Source: Diatrype stigma
Taxonomy: Eukaryota > Ascomycota > Sordariomycetes > Xylariales > Diatrypaceae
Direction: 5' to 3'
NCBI GenBank assembly: GCA_022225965.2
Contig: JAKJXP020000011.1
Coordinates: 62,001 to 126,000 of the forward strand
Length of the DNA: 64,000 bases
A program made the translations under genes and the position numbers. The notes below the pieces were generated by a model that did not search any database, was not told the DNA's origin, and worked only from the letters and a program-made list of their open reading frames with translations. Shown one piece after another: positions 55,344 through 64,000 of this stretch. Each line of letters begins with the position of its first letter. Positions within the stretch are counted from its first letter, which is position 1.

Positions 55344-58300
55344 CTAATACCTGACCTTTTCCTTCCAAACAGGCACGTCCGTAAAGTCCTCCCCTCTCCA
55401 CCGAACGTTACCATTCCTGAGAAGCCAGGCACCCTTATCGCTTGCCTTCAGCCCGCATTCTTCATTCTCCCGAACCTCGATGCCGCTGACGTCAAACTCA
55501 TCCTTGGCCAGCCAGATGACAGGGGTGGGACTCGTGAGGGCGGGGTTCAGGTATGCCTTCTTTAGATCTTCTTCCTTATACTCTGGCGTGTCCTGGACAA
55601 TGGCATCGTAATCCCCGTTCTCAATCCAGGATCGCATCGCCTGGTACGACGCGAATATGTGTGGTTCGAAGAACCTAGCCAGGGGATTGAAAACATGGCG
55701 CAAGACCGTCGGTGGAAGGCGGGCGTGCTGGCCTAGACGCTGGATAGGGGATGCAGCTCGTGTCCCCACTTCTGCGGAGCGGAGTAGAGGTGTCGATTCA
55801 TGGTCTCCATCAGCCACGCTGGCTAACTCTGTGGGCAAGAATTCTTCGAGCGGCGCAAGGTACTTGTTCATCAATGCATTAAAGATGATAGTCATAACGA
55901 AAAAGGCTGCAACAATGACGAAGGGACCAGTAGCTTTCCTCAGTGCGAATATGCCGACTAAGGCCAACTCGCCAATGTACACACCCGTGAGTAGATGTTG
56001 GAGGGCGAGGATGTAGGCTTGCCCTTTGGTGTCGATCTTAGGCTGTATGACGAAAAGGAGATTATACCGGTACGAGAAATAGTACAGAGCCAACCCAGCA
56101 GCAGCGAAGCCAAGGACTAGCGGTGCAATACAGGAATAAGCGATTGCTAGGTGTCGTTAGTGAGGTGTGTCCTATTTAGATTGTAGAATGGGAAACACAA
56201 GTGACAAGCGGCATAACTGACCGATGATCGCAAAGTTTGCAAACTGTATAGGGATAATTAGTCACTGTCTATTGGTTTCACGAGCGTGCCACTGTGGAGG
56301 GCCTGACATACCTTTGGAAAGAGCTTTCCCCATGCTATTCCTTTCATACTAGTGTAACGGTTGAACTTCTCGCGCGGTGTCCTGTCCACGTACCGCTCGA
56401 GGAGAAGGTATTCAATCAGGTCAGAGTAATTCAACAGGTTATCTGCAGCTGAGGTGGTCCCTTGGATGATGAAGTATGTCAGGTAGAAGTTTGAAGCGCT
56501 AGGAAGCTGCTTTGCCAATAACTCTGGGATTGAAGTCGGATCCCGAGCTCTTTCAAGCAACTCCGAGGCCACGGCGGCGCCACTAGAGAACACCGTGGTC
56601 ACGAGGAATACTTGTACAACCTGGAAGACATAATACCACTTTTGGACTTTGAGCTCGGTGGCCGTGGTTGTCGGACTACCGAAAGTTTTGAATATGTCTA
56701 GGTACCGTCAGATATGGTGTATTTTGGAAATGGACGCAGTGCTTACATCTGAATATGATCGGTACGTGTGAGCTCAACGTGCTCAGAGCTAGCGGTGGCA
56801 GGAGGCCCGAAAGAAGGCCAATGATAGGCTTCGGGAGCCCTTTGAGGAAACTCAGCCACTCGACGGTTTCAGCAAGGCGACCAATGTTTGAGACGAGGCC
56901 AACGAAGCCGGTTGGGATCGACCAGAACACGATCGTGGCAGTGATAATAGCTGAAGCAATGCCCTCTTGAGATATTCTACGGGTGTTGGGAATGGTGAGA
57001 TTGTCCCAAACCACCTCGTTTGGCGTAACGCCAACATACCGAGGGTTCAAAGCTAGGACATCGGCAGATGCGACTTGCTGACACGCACGTTGAGCATCAG
57101 CAAGCGTGTTGAATTCAACAAATACGGCCGCGGCACCTTGAGGATCACCCGGGTCGTACGATGTCCTCAAACCCTCGATCTCGTCTTGTTTACTTTTGAC
57201 CTGCTCGCGGAGCCATTCGATAGCGTCCACCTTCTTACCGATACCTAAGACTTTCAGAGAGTGCTTCGGTCTGCTCGATTTGATCGCAGCGTTAGGTAGG
57301 TCAACGCGACTTGGCTCCGCTCCATTCTGCTGGCTATTCTTTCGGAGATACCTCCGTGCTCTACGATTCGCTCTGCGGATCAAGGACATTTCTGCAGCCT
57401 CGAGCTTCTCCACCTTTTCATTACGATCCGAAACAAGAGCTTCGAGCTCCTCGGCCTTCGTGACCGGCCAAATGCGCACCGCAGCGTCGCCAAAATAGGT
57501 CTTCATATTTGCCTCGCTCAGGGCTTCATTCGGGGCACTGAGGAAGAGCACCGTACGCGATGACAGGCGCTCCGCATTTGGCTTTGAGAGGAACCATGCC
57601 TGGCGTAAACCTACAAGCCACAGCCGTTCACGGGCGACGGTGAACAGAACGAAACCAAAGAACACGCAAGCTAAGACGGCGTGCGCATAGAAGAACCGAG
57701 TTTTGACAACATTTCCTATGCCGGTCTTCTCGAAGTCGGTTGCAGAGCCGCCGCCAGCAGCATTGACTGGCATGAGGATTGGCCAGGTGAAACAGCAACC
57801 TACGACGCAGATGAAGATGGCGGTTCGCAAGAACCGAAGGAAGAGATATGCATCGAGGCACTGATGGTGGTACAAGATGAACTTGTCCGGAAGCTTCCTC
57901 ATGGAACGAAGCCAGCCCAGAAAAGCTCGGCTGGAAGAAGGGGTCCGATGTCTACGATGCCAGGTCAGAAACGACGTGCTTGGTAGAGCTAGATGGGCGC
58001 CCTTACCTCTCTGGGATCGTCCCCATGTACGTCCGAGGGGCATAGATATTGGGGAACCTCTGCCGGATCAAAATGAAGATCATGATAAACCCAAGACTGG
58101 TCAACTAGATGGTTTTAGTAAACTAGCCTGAGATGGTCAGGTCGTTGAGCATAGACTTACCCATGTGGGAACAAAGGCGGATAACACCGTAGTAAGAGCA
58201 GATGAGTTCTTGGGCTGTATCATAGAATGGCCATTGTCAGCCTAGTATATTTGCTGTATAGGAGCGGTGTGAACATGTTCCGAATGCTAGAGTCTAGAGG

Positions 58301-58419
58301 TAGAGGCTTGAGGAGTTATAGTATAGAGTTATAGTATAGTAAGACATTGAACTTACTCTATGGTCATCGAAGATGACAACGCCACCATGAGAATCATTGT
58401 GGCCTGTCTGGAAGTCCAT
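55344..58419 (-). CDS. CSC1-like (DUF221/TMEM63) osmosensitive cation channel
   Basis: Seven exons: 58419-58357, 58214-58161, 58104-58007, 57951-56747, 56697-56312, 56243-56222 and 56146-55344; 876 residues in frame. Layout matches the fungal CSC1/RSN1 family: N-terminal helix with PKNSSALTTVLSAFVPTW; a loop with PRTYMGTIPERHRTP; HHQCLDAYLFLRFLRTAIFICVVGCCFTWPILMPVNAAGG; a cytosolic RNA-recognition-like region with NMKTYFGDAAVRIWPV and VFVEFNTLADAQRACQQV; then seven or more membrane helices from ASAIITATIVFWSIPTGFVGLVSNI through IFKTFGSPTTTATELKVQKWYYVFQV. Members are mechanosensitive, osmotically gated cation channels in the plasma membrane. The 22-nt exon 6 encodes only FANFAII. The C-terminal tail (about 250 residues) has a conserved acidic/DUF3779-like portion (PLLRS, IWLAKDEFDVSG). 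Confidence 0.92.
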
Positions 58420-59823
58420 GGCGGCTAGGAAAAGTAGATACTCGAAACGACTCGAGAGGACTTGGAATGATAATGGCTGTATAGCTATATCAAGCCAAAG
58501 ACACAAGGATAACCCCTTTTTCAAGGTACCATAGGCTAAGGTTCGCAAGAACACTCAACCCAGCAAGGTGGTACGTCAAGTGTAAGCGATAACAGGTGGC
58601 GTATCGTCGTGAGGCGGGTAGCGAAGTTGGACCAGGATGGTTTCAGTAGATGTTAGGTCAGGTTGAAGCTGATGTTGAATCTCTGAGGCATGATGGTGTA
58701 TATGATGGTGTATCAAGAAGGTGCGGAGATTCAGTCTTGTCCTGTGGTAAGTGAGGGGTCCTGATGTTCTATTCGTACATACTACCTAAGCAGGTAGGTA
58801 GGTAGGTGATTACATCTACAGAGCCAGTAACTACCTACTTACCAGGTATTTAGTAGGTATGCAGTGTCCCTGTGCGACTTTTGGTGTATTGTGACTACTG
58901 GTTGGACTATCTTGATTCTTGATTTGTGTAAACACAATGACGTACTCTACTCCGTAGCTCTGCAGTTCTAGCTACAGTACCTAGGAGGTAGGTATGTAGG
59001 TATGCATACACTCTAGCTCTTTGTCTTTTAGGCTGTCTTTAGAGGCTGCCAGTCACCGTGATACCAGTCACAGGGGGACTTCGAACCCCGCTAGTCACGC
59101 AATCAGCATGCAAAAGAGCCTTGGCACCTAACCACTCCCACTGAAAGAGAGCTCCAGGGCTGTATCTTCGAGTCCATCTTAACAGCGGCTGCAGCGACTA
59201 TACAGCTTCGATACAGCTTCGAATAGCCACCGCAACCAAATGCGAACATATTCGAGATATTCAACATCATACAATACATCCACGGAGTTGTTCATGCTTT
59301 CTTTCTTGAGAAGCGGCATCTCGACGCTCTGTTCCAAAAGCTGCAAGTCTTGCATGAACCTCCACCCACCACTTCAGAGATTCAGGGCTTACTAGGCTTC
59401 TAGGGGTGGCTTCGATAGTGCCTCCCCCATACATCCAGACACCATAACCATGCGATCGTCCATGCAGTACGTAGGCTAATGGTATGTATGGGTGTAGGTG
59501 AGTACCTACCTAGGTACGTAGGATCATCGGAATCTCTCTGGCCAAAATCAAGGTATTGCAACGAATCAAGGTCAACATAGACGGTCATACATAGGTAGTT
59601 CAGTAATTTCCTCGTTGAATTCTAAAGCGCTTTCTAAAACCACAGGTCAGGCAACATATGTACTTGGGTACTGACATATAATTAATAGCTTGGACCGAGA
59701 CGATGCCATCTCATATGAAATAGTAGTGAGCACCTGGCCCGATGGGCTTAGGCAGCTACCCCAATACCCAAGCGAACCATTATCCTCCACTCCCGCGCAA
59801 GACGAATGCCCGGAAATGCTCTT
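58420..59823. other. Intergenic, CSC1-like promoter side
   Basis: No supported gene. Contains one TACCTAGGTA palindrome (59507-59516), a related cctaggaggtaggtatg near 58980, and gtaggtaggtagg tracts near 58795. A weakly tRNA-like stretch near 59075-59150 (minus strand) was examined and not accepted. Confidence 0.5.
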
Positions 59824-60348
59824 CTACAACGACATAAACGTCCCCCCCATCACCAAGATGATCAAGACGGAGACGAAGGGCGTGGCAAACCCAGCAGGGT
59901 CCGCTCCGAAGATCTCCTTGATCGGTAATCCCAGCACGATGTTCTGGGTGAAGTTCGTAGCAGCGCCTTCCGCAGCGACCGTTGTCAGGTTCCCGCACTG
60001 CGCGTTCAGGGCGGCGTCGAACTTCATCGCGTCAAGCTTGGGCGACTGGGTGTCGAGAATGCTCGAGGCCGCATCGGTGCCCAGCGGGGACGAGCGCAGC
60101 CAGGCGGCACGGTAGTCGGGGGTGAGGCCGACGGTGGAGAGGTTGGCTACGATCGCGTACTCCTGGCAGGCAGGCGATGAAGCAGCGGCCGGGTCAGCAG
60201 CAGCACCAGCAGCACCGCCGGCGCTTTGCCGAGGTGTGAGAGCCGGCGGCAGAGCATTGGCGACGTCGACATCGGCTACTGTGGAGGCAATTGAGACGTG
60301 GAAGATAGAGAGTGCGAGCACTAGGAGGGTGAACGGCGTGCGAAACAT
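59824..60348 (-). CDS. Small GPI-anchor-type secreted protein, 174 aa
   Basis: Start chosen at the ATG giving MFRTPFTLLVLALSIFHVSIAS, a typical signal peptide, because the upstream in-frame ATG at 60414 puts 22 polar residues in front of it. The middle is Ala/Pro-rich with a small cysteine pair (PACQEY, NAQCGN) and two N-glycosylation sequons (NLT, NFT). The C-terminus has a hydrophobic stretch (FVSVLIILVMGGTFMSL) after a small-residue segment (GADPAG), the pattern of a GPI attachment signal. It has no recognised domain; fungal cell-wall or plasma-membrane proteins of this size are common. Its first-exon status was not disproved, but no intron is needed. Confidence 0.68.
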   Translation of the reverse strand: MFRTPFTLLVLALSIFHVSIASTVADVDVANALPPALTPRQSAGGAAGAAADPAAASSPACQEYAIVANLSTVGLTPDYRAAWLRSSPLGTDAASSILDTQSPKLDAMKFDAALNAQCGNLTTVAAEGAATNFTQNIVLGLPIKEIFGADPAGFATPFVSVLIILVMGGTFMSL

Positions 60349-61807
60349 GATGGCGAACGTAGCGTGTTGCGGCTGGGTCCTTTCTTGGGAGGGGGGCACG
60401 AGGAAATGATGCAATTCGATATTAATTAGAAGTTGTCGTTAGATGTCGCGGCCAGCCACGAGACAACAATATTGTATGTAGTATTGGAAAGCGGAATAGA
60501 TGAAGCGAAAGACGGCTGCTGGCTGGGTAGTAAGGCGATAGATGGTCGAGAGATCAACTCACGAGGAAGGAGAAAAGCAAAGAGGGGGTGAAGAAGAACG
60601 ATCAAATCAAATGTCACCTAACGTTAACTACAGGCTCTACTGCAATGTGCTGGAGGTTCCAGGTGCATATCCGCATCGAGCCACGCCTAATCTTCAAGAC
60701 GTACGATTGGTATCGGATAGTTTCAGATCCGATGGCTGAAGCAACGATCAAGCGCCTGCACTGGCGGGTGCCCAGGTGGTGCATGGTTCGGGTTGTCACT
60801 TGTGGGCCCTGTCGCATGGCTCCGGCGGTTACAGGGGCAGAGGGGGTTAGTAGGTATGGCGAAAAGGGAATGGCTTCATCCTGTCAGCCTGTTTGAGCAA
60901 GACTACTAAGTACTACATACTACATACTACATACTACGTATGTATGTATGTCGGATACTACCGTAGTAAGCCAGTTGGGTGTTAGCTGACCTGCAGCTCA
61001 CTCACCCTTGTAATAAGTTAAAGTCCGTATCTCCCGTGGAATATACCAACAACCTCGTCACCATCAACGACATGAGCCATCGTCAGCCGAATAATACATA
61101 TTGATCACAAGGTTCGACCTATTATATAGGCACCTCAACATGGTTCGGTCGATGCTGGCAAGCCTGATGATTAAGTATACATCAGTGCTAAGTGATCTCA
61201 GTACTACCGGTCCCAGTTGTCGATCTTCAGGCGTTTCATGTCCAGGTCACAGTCCTTATCGCCAGTCTCTATGTATCCATTCAGGGGATCAAGGGTGAGA
61301 CTCCATACGCTCAAATCTACAATGCCTACGAAATACACAACAGTCTATGGGCATCAAGGAGACAAGGCGCGCTGCTGTGGTAGTATTTCGACTTCGACAA
61401 CTACAGTCTTCTTGTAGACTTGGCTTAAATATGCAGCCACCCGAAAGCTGCACGTAGACGACGGTTGATCCAGCCTCCTACCTATCCGATCGGACAATGG
61501 GTAAACACCCATTTTCTCGTTGCAGGAGGACCTCAGGCTGTGCCAGCGAATGAGGTTATGACGTTGACTGTCAGGCAGCCGCTGTTCTGACACTCGCAAG
61601 TTTTACAAGCGACAAGACGGTCAGTTTACACGACATAAGCAGAAGTACTTCATGTGCTGGTGCTGGTGCATCTTGATCACGCCGAATCCGATTTCAGGGG
61701 TATTCCACCTATATTCCAAAATGTAGGGTCCGCATACCTATAATCCCTCCTCTATCAGCCTGTCTAACCGCCGAGTAGTTCCCTACTGCCCGGCAGCGCA
61801 TGCATGC
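60349..61807. other. Intergenic, no supported gene
   Basis: Promoter side of the GPI-type gene and 3' flank of the DJ-1-type gene. A tactacatactacatactacatactacgtatgtatgtatgt-type microsatellite lies at about 60909-60950. Nothing else. Confidence 0.5.
60909..60950. repeat. tactaca/tgtatg microsatellite
   Basis: Runs of tacatac followed by tatgtatg, together partly self-complementary about a central acgt. Confidence 0.7.
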
Positions 61808-62524
61808 CTAATCGTGGTAGTTGAATACGTGTGTGGAAATCTGCTTTCCATCTGAGTCGTATCTCTTTGGGAGCACATTAAAGAGCCCATCGTCATCCCT
61901 AGGCTCATAATCAAGGCCCATAGCCCCGTATGTGAGCACATCTAGCCCAGAGTGCTCCTTTAGCCAGTGTGCAACCATGTCCATTCCCGCGACAGCCCCA
62001 GAACCAGTCCAGATGTTCCCGTCCACAACCCACTTCTTCTCCTTGCTCCATTTCACCTGGGGATACCGCTTCTTCACCCACTCGTACTCAACGTGGTTGA
62101 CTGTTGCATTCTTCCCATCTAGCACGCCCGTCGACGCAGCAACGAATGCGCCGGTGCAGTTGGTGAACAGGATCTTCCCGGAGGCGACGTGGCGACGGAC
62201 GAGGTCGGCAAGTTTGGGATGCAATTGGAAATCGACCGGGTTTGGCCCGCCGAGTATCAGGATGTCCAGCTCGGGACAGTCGTCCACGGTGACAGTGGGC
62301 ATGACTGTAATGTTACTCGTGGCTAGAGTGACCGGGTCTCGCGTGGCACCGATGTGATGGAAGACGAACCGTGGCGCACGATTAATGACCGCATCGTCAA
62401 TTGGACCAAAAATCTGACAAAACCGCAAGATATCTGCACCCGCCGAGTTGAGAAGGTCCGTCGGCCCGAGCACGTCTATGGGTTGGTAGTTGTACAGGGG
62501 ACAACCAACGTGGATAGGCGCCAT
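61808..62524 (-). CDS. DJ-1/PfpI family protein
   Basis: Uninterrupted frame of 238 residues. The class I glutamine amidotransferase-like fold starts with HVGCPLYNYQPIDVLGPTDLL, has a strand-loop LDILILGGPNP and the nucleophile elbow FTNCTGAFVAASTGVLDG with Cys123, and ends after YGAMGLDYEPRDDDGLFN. Family members are found as glyoxalase-III/isonitrile hydratase-type enzymes or chaperones; the DUF-like fungal subgroup of this length is mostly uncharacterised, so only the family is assigned. It appears to be cytosolic, with no signal peptide. The 5' flank has ggggggg and short AT-rich DNA. Confidence 0.83.
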   Translation of the reverse strand: MAPIHVGCPLYNYQPIDVLGPTDLLNSAGADILRFCQIFGPIDDAVINRAPRFVFHHIGATRDPVTLATSNITVMPTVTVDDCPELDILILGGPNPVDFQLHPKLADLVRRHVASGKILFTNCTGAFVAASTGVLDGKNATVNHVEYEWVKKRYPQVKWSKEKKWVVDGNIWTGSGAVAGMDMVAHWLKEHSGLDVLTYGAMGLDYEPRDDDGLFNVLPKRYDSDGKQISTHVFNYHD

Positions 62525-63310
62525 CCTGATATGTTATTGGGGGGGTAAGGAGTAGATACTCTGAACTGGATGGGGGCTTCCTGGTTTGAACACTAGGTAG
62601 AGTTGAGTTACGAGCTTGCGCGCTCTGGCTATCTACAAGAACCCATTAGCCTTCCTTGGATATTTATATACCATCACAAATTGTTGATCGTTACCGGTCT
62701 CGCAGATCTCGCGTAACTACCGTAAGCTACGCCGATTTGTCTCGGACCCCTTGGCAAGATATGGTTGGCTGAGGCTGCATCGTGCATCCTCTCCATACCG
62801 GCACCGCTCTATCAACCTCCGAACCCTCTCGGAGTTAGAGAAAACATTTGCCAATCGAAATATGGACAATACAGTCCCATCCACTTGCAACAGGTTTACA
62901 GCCCCACGCCTAGATATGGTTTGACTTTCAACCAATTGTATGTCAATGGCTCCCTTGGTTGAAGCAGTATAACTGATCCACGCAGGTCGCAACAATTAGG
63001 AATATTCAGTCAGGCTAGAGCAAAAGGCGTAGCATAGTAAACACAAGTAATTCAAGATAGGCAGGTCTGTTTGAATGAATGTAATAACACGCTTGGCGTT
63101 CAAGTGATTTACTATGTGGGATTTTGTCAGACTGGAGTACACGTACAACGAATCCTGCAAGGTAGCCTACCCAAAAGCACAGACTTCCGTTCCCGAGGAA
63201 GCCAAAGAGCCAGAGACTAGATGTCGACCACCATAGCTAGTGCTAGTAGGTGTTACGTGATAGGCAATTCACTCCTCCCACGAGATAACTGCTTTATGTA
63301 CAGATCCAGT
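62525..63310. other. Intergenic, no supported gene
   Basis: Upstream side of the DJ-1-type gene and 3' side of the edge gene. Short frames only. Confidence 0.45.
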
Positions 63311-64000
63311 TCAAGAAATCGAGCACCAAAGCCCGAGGGGTGTGTCGCAGAAAACATATAGCATTATTGCCTCTGAAACAGCGATGGTACCGTTTTTGCA
63401 ATGTGACAGGAACACCGATGATGGTCCCATCTTGGGGCCAGGGGCTGGCTTCTGTGCTATGTTCTGCGGCTGATGCTGGCCAAATCCGTTGGATCCATCA
63501 CTCTGGATTGACTGCGATAAGCGATCAGAAAAGTCGGAGATCGAGGATATGGTCCCAGTATCAGCCCGCAAAGCGACTTCCTCTCCGTGGAGAAAGGGCA
63601 GTCCGGCATTAGGGGACGATTTAGCACTGACTTGAACATCTTTGAACGCTTCAACTCCATCCTTGACCAGGTCCTCAAGGTCTTTCTTCGTCACCATTCT
63701 GTCTTGTTCCGCAGCCAAATTTACGTCAAGCTTCAAAGTGGAAGCATCGGGCTTGATCGCTTCACATGTATACCTAAGGGCGGAGGTATGGTGCTTGGTA
63801 TCTTCATTCACCGCCCTCGTATCCTTCCAGGGGTCTGCTAGAACCCGGACCTCGAAGTCCTCAGCGTTTGGGTCTTTTGCACCCAGGTCGCAGCTAGGGG
63901 AAGGGGGTCGCGGACGCATCACAGTAGGGGAATCGGCTGCTGTGGTCATTGTGGCTGCTCTATCGAATGGCAATGACGATGGCATGTACTTCTGCTTCAA
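63311..64000 (-). CDS. Hypothetical protein, partial (open at window edge)
   Basis: Frame of 229 codons that reaches the window edge without a stop, so the true start lies at or beyond 64000. The visible part is proline/serine-rich near its start (MRPRPPSPSCDLGAKDPN), then has an acidic/basic stretch with TKKDLEDLVKDGVEAFKDVQVSAKSS and polar low-complexity repeats. No domain is recognised. Codon choice is moderate, and the C-terminal 30 residues look unlike the rest, so the end may be read through an intron. Could be coincidental; confidence is low. Confidence 0.35.
   Translation of the reverse strand: MKQKYMPSSLPFDRAATMTTAADSPTVMRPRPPSPSCDLGAKDPNAEDFEVRVLADPWKDTRAVNEDTKHHTSALRYTCEAIKPDASTLKLDVNLAAEQDRMVTKKDLEDLVKDGVEAFKDVQVSAKSSPNAGLPFLHGEEVALRADTGTISSISDFSDRLSQSIQSDGSNGFGQHQPQNIAQKPAPGPKMGPSSVFLSHCKNGTIAVSEAIMLYVFCDTPLGLWCSIS

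Noticed and set aside
59075..59150. tRNA-like stretch on the minus strand (GGTTCGAAGTCC-like B box and a TGGTTAGG-like A box)
   Set aside because: The T arm has an extra base, the acceptor stem does not pair and no consistent anticodon arm was found. At best a degenerate tRNA-derived fragment.
1..64000. CRISPR arrays, prokaryotic promoters, riboswitches
   Set aside because: No regularly spaced direct repeats of array type; intron-bearing genes show that this is nuclear fungal DNA.

Overview
The window is nuclear DNA of a filamentous ascomycete. The housekeeping genes have short (46-100 bp) GT-AG introns, their proteins match Pezizomycotina families (DLT1, CRO1/She4-type UCS protein, MYND/DUF4470 protein, CSC1-like channel), and a retrotransposon carries the CpA-to-TpA decay of repeat-induced point mutation (RIP). 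A Sordariomycete is the best guess from overall protein flavour; the genus cannot be fixed from the sequence alone.

Layout. 1.5-3.6 kb: six-exon MYND/DUF4470 gene (-). 6.1-7.9 kb: DLT1 (-). 9.0-11.0 kb: nucleoporin NDC1 (-), divergent from 11.9-12.8 kb PEP12-type syntaxin (+), which converges on 13.3-14.6 kb COX18-like insertase (-). 16.2-17.9 kb: ALG11 mannosyltransferase (+). 19.6-20.4 kb: a decayed cytochrome P450 relic (+). 21.1-23.2 kb: TRM2 tRNA methyltransferase (-). 23.6-23.9 kb: tiny glycine-rich gene (-). 25.0-27.0 kb: gamma-glutamyltransferase (+). 27.4-27.9 kb: 141-aa hypothetical (+). 28.7-31.0 kb: UNC-45/Cro1/She4 myosin chaperone (-). 32.8-38.3 kb: complete RIP-mutated Ty3/gypsy LTR retrotransposon with a 5-bp target duplication. 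39.06-39.65 kb: a MITE-like element with 89-bp terminal inverted repeats, just upstream of TFB4 (+, 40.0-41.3 kb). 42.3-44.2 kb: taspase-like threonine aspartase (-). 46.8-48.9 kb: seven-exon ARP3 (+). 51.0-51.7 kb: RWD/DUF1115 protein (-). 54.8 kb: intron-containing tRNA-Asn(GTT) (+). 55.3-58.4 kb: seven-exon CSC1-like channel (-). 59.8-60.3 kb: small GPI-anchor-type secreted protein (-). 61.8-62.5 kb: DJ-1/PfpI-family protein (-). 63.3 kb to the edge: partial hypothetical (-).

The genes are unrelated housekeeping functions (endomembrane traffic, nuclear pore, N-glycosylation, actin/myosin, TFIIH, tRNA modification, mitochondrial membrane insertion); there is no operon or biosynthetic cluster. 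The unusual content is between genes: the RIP-destroyed retroelement, the inverted-repeat element, a palindromic decamer TACCTAGGTA present at least nine times and only between genes, several very long G tracts including a T23-A14-G16 composite, and the P450 relic. No CRISPR, prokaryotic or viral genes are seen. Exon boundaries were read by eye from splice consensus, reading-frame continuity and family resemblance; every multi-exon model given closes in frame.
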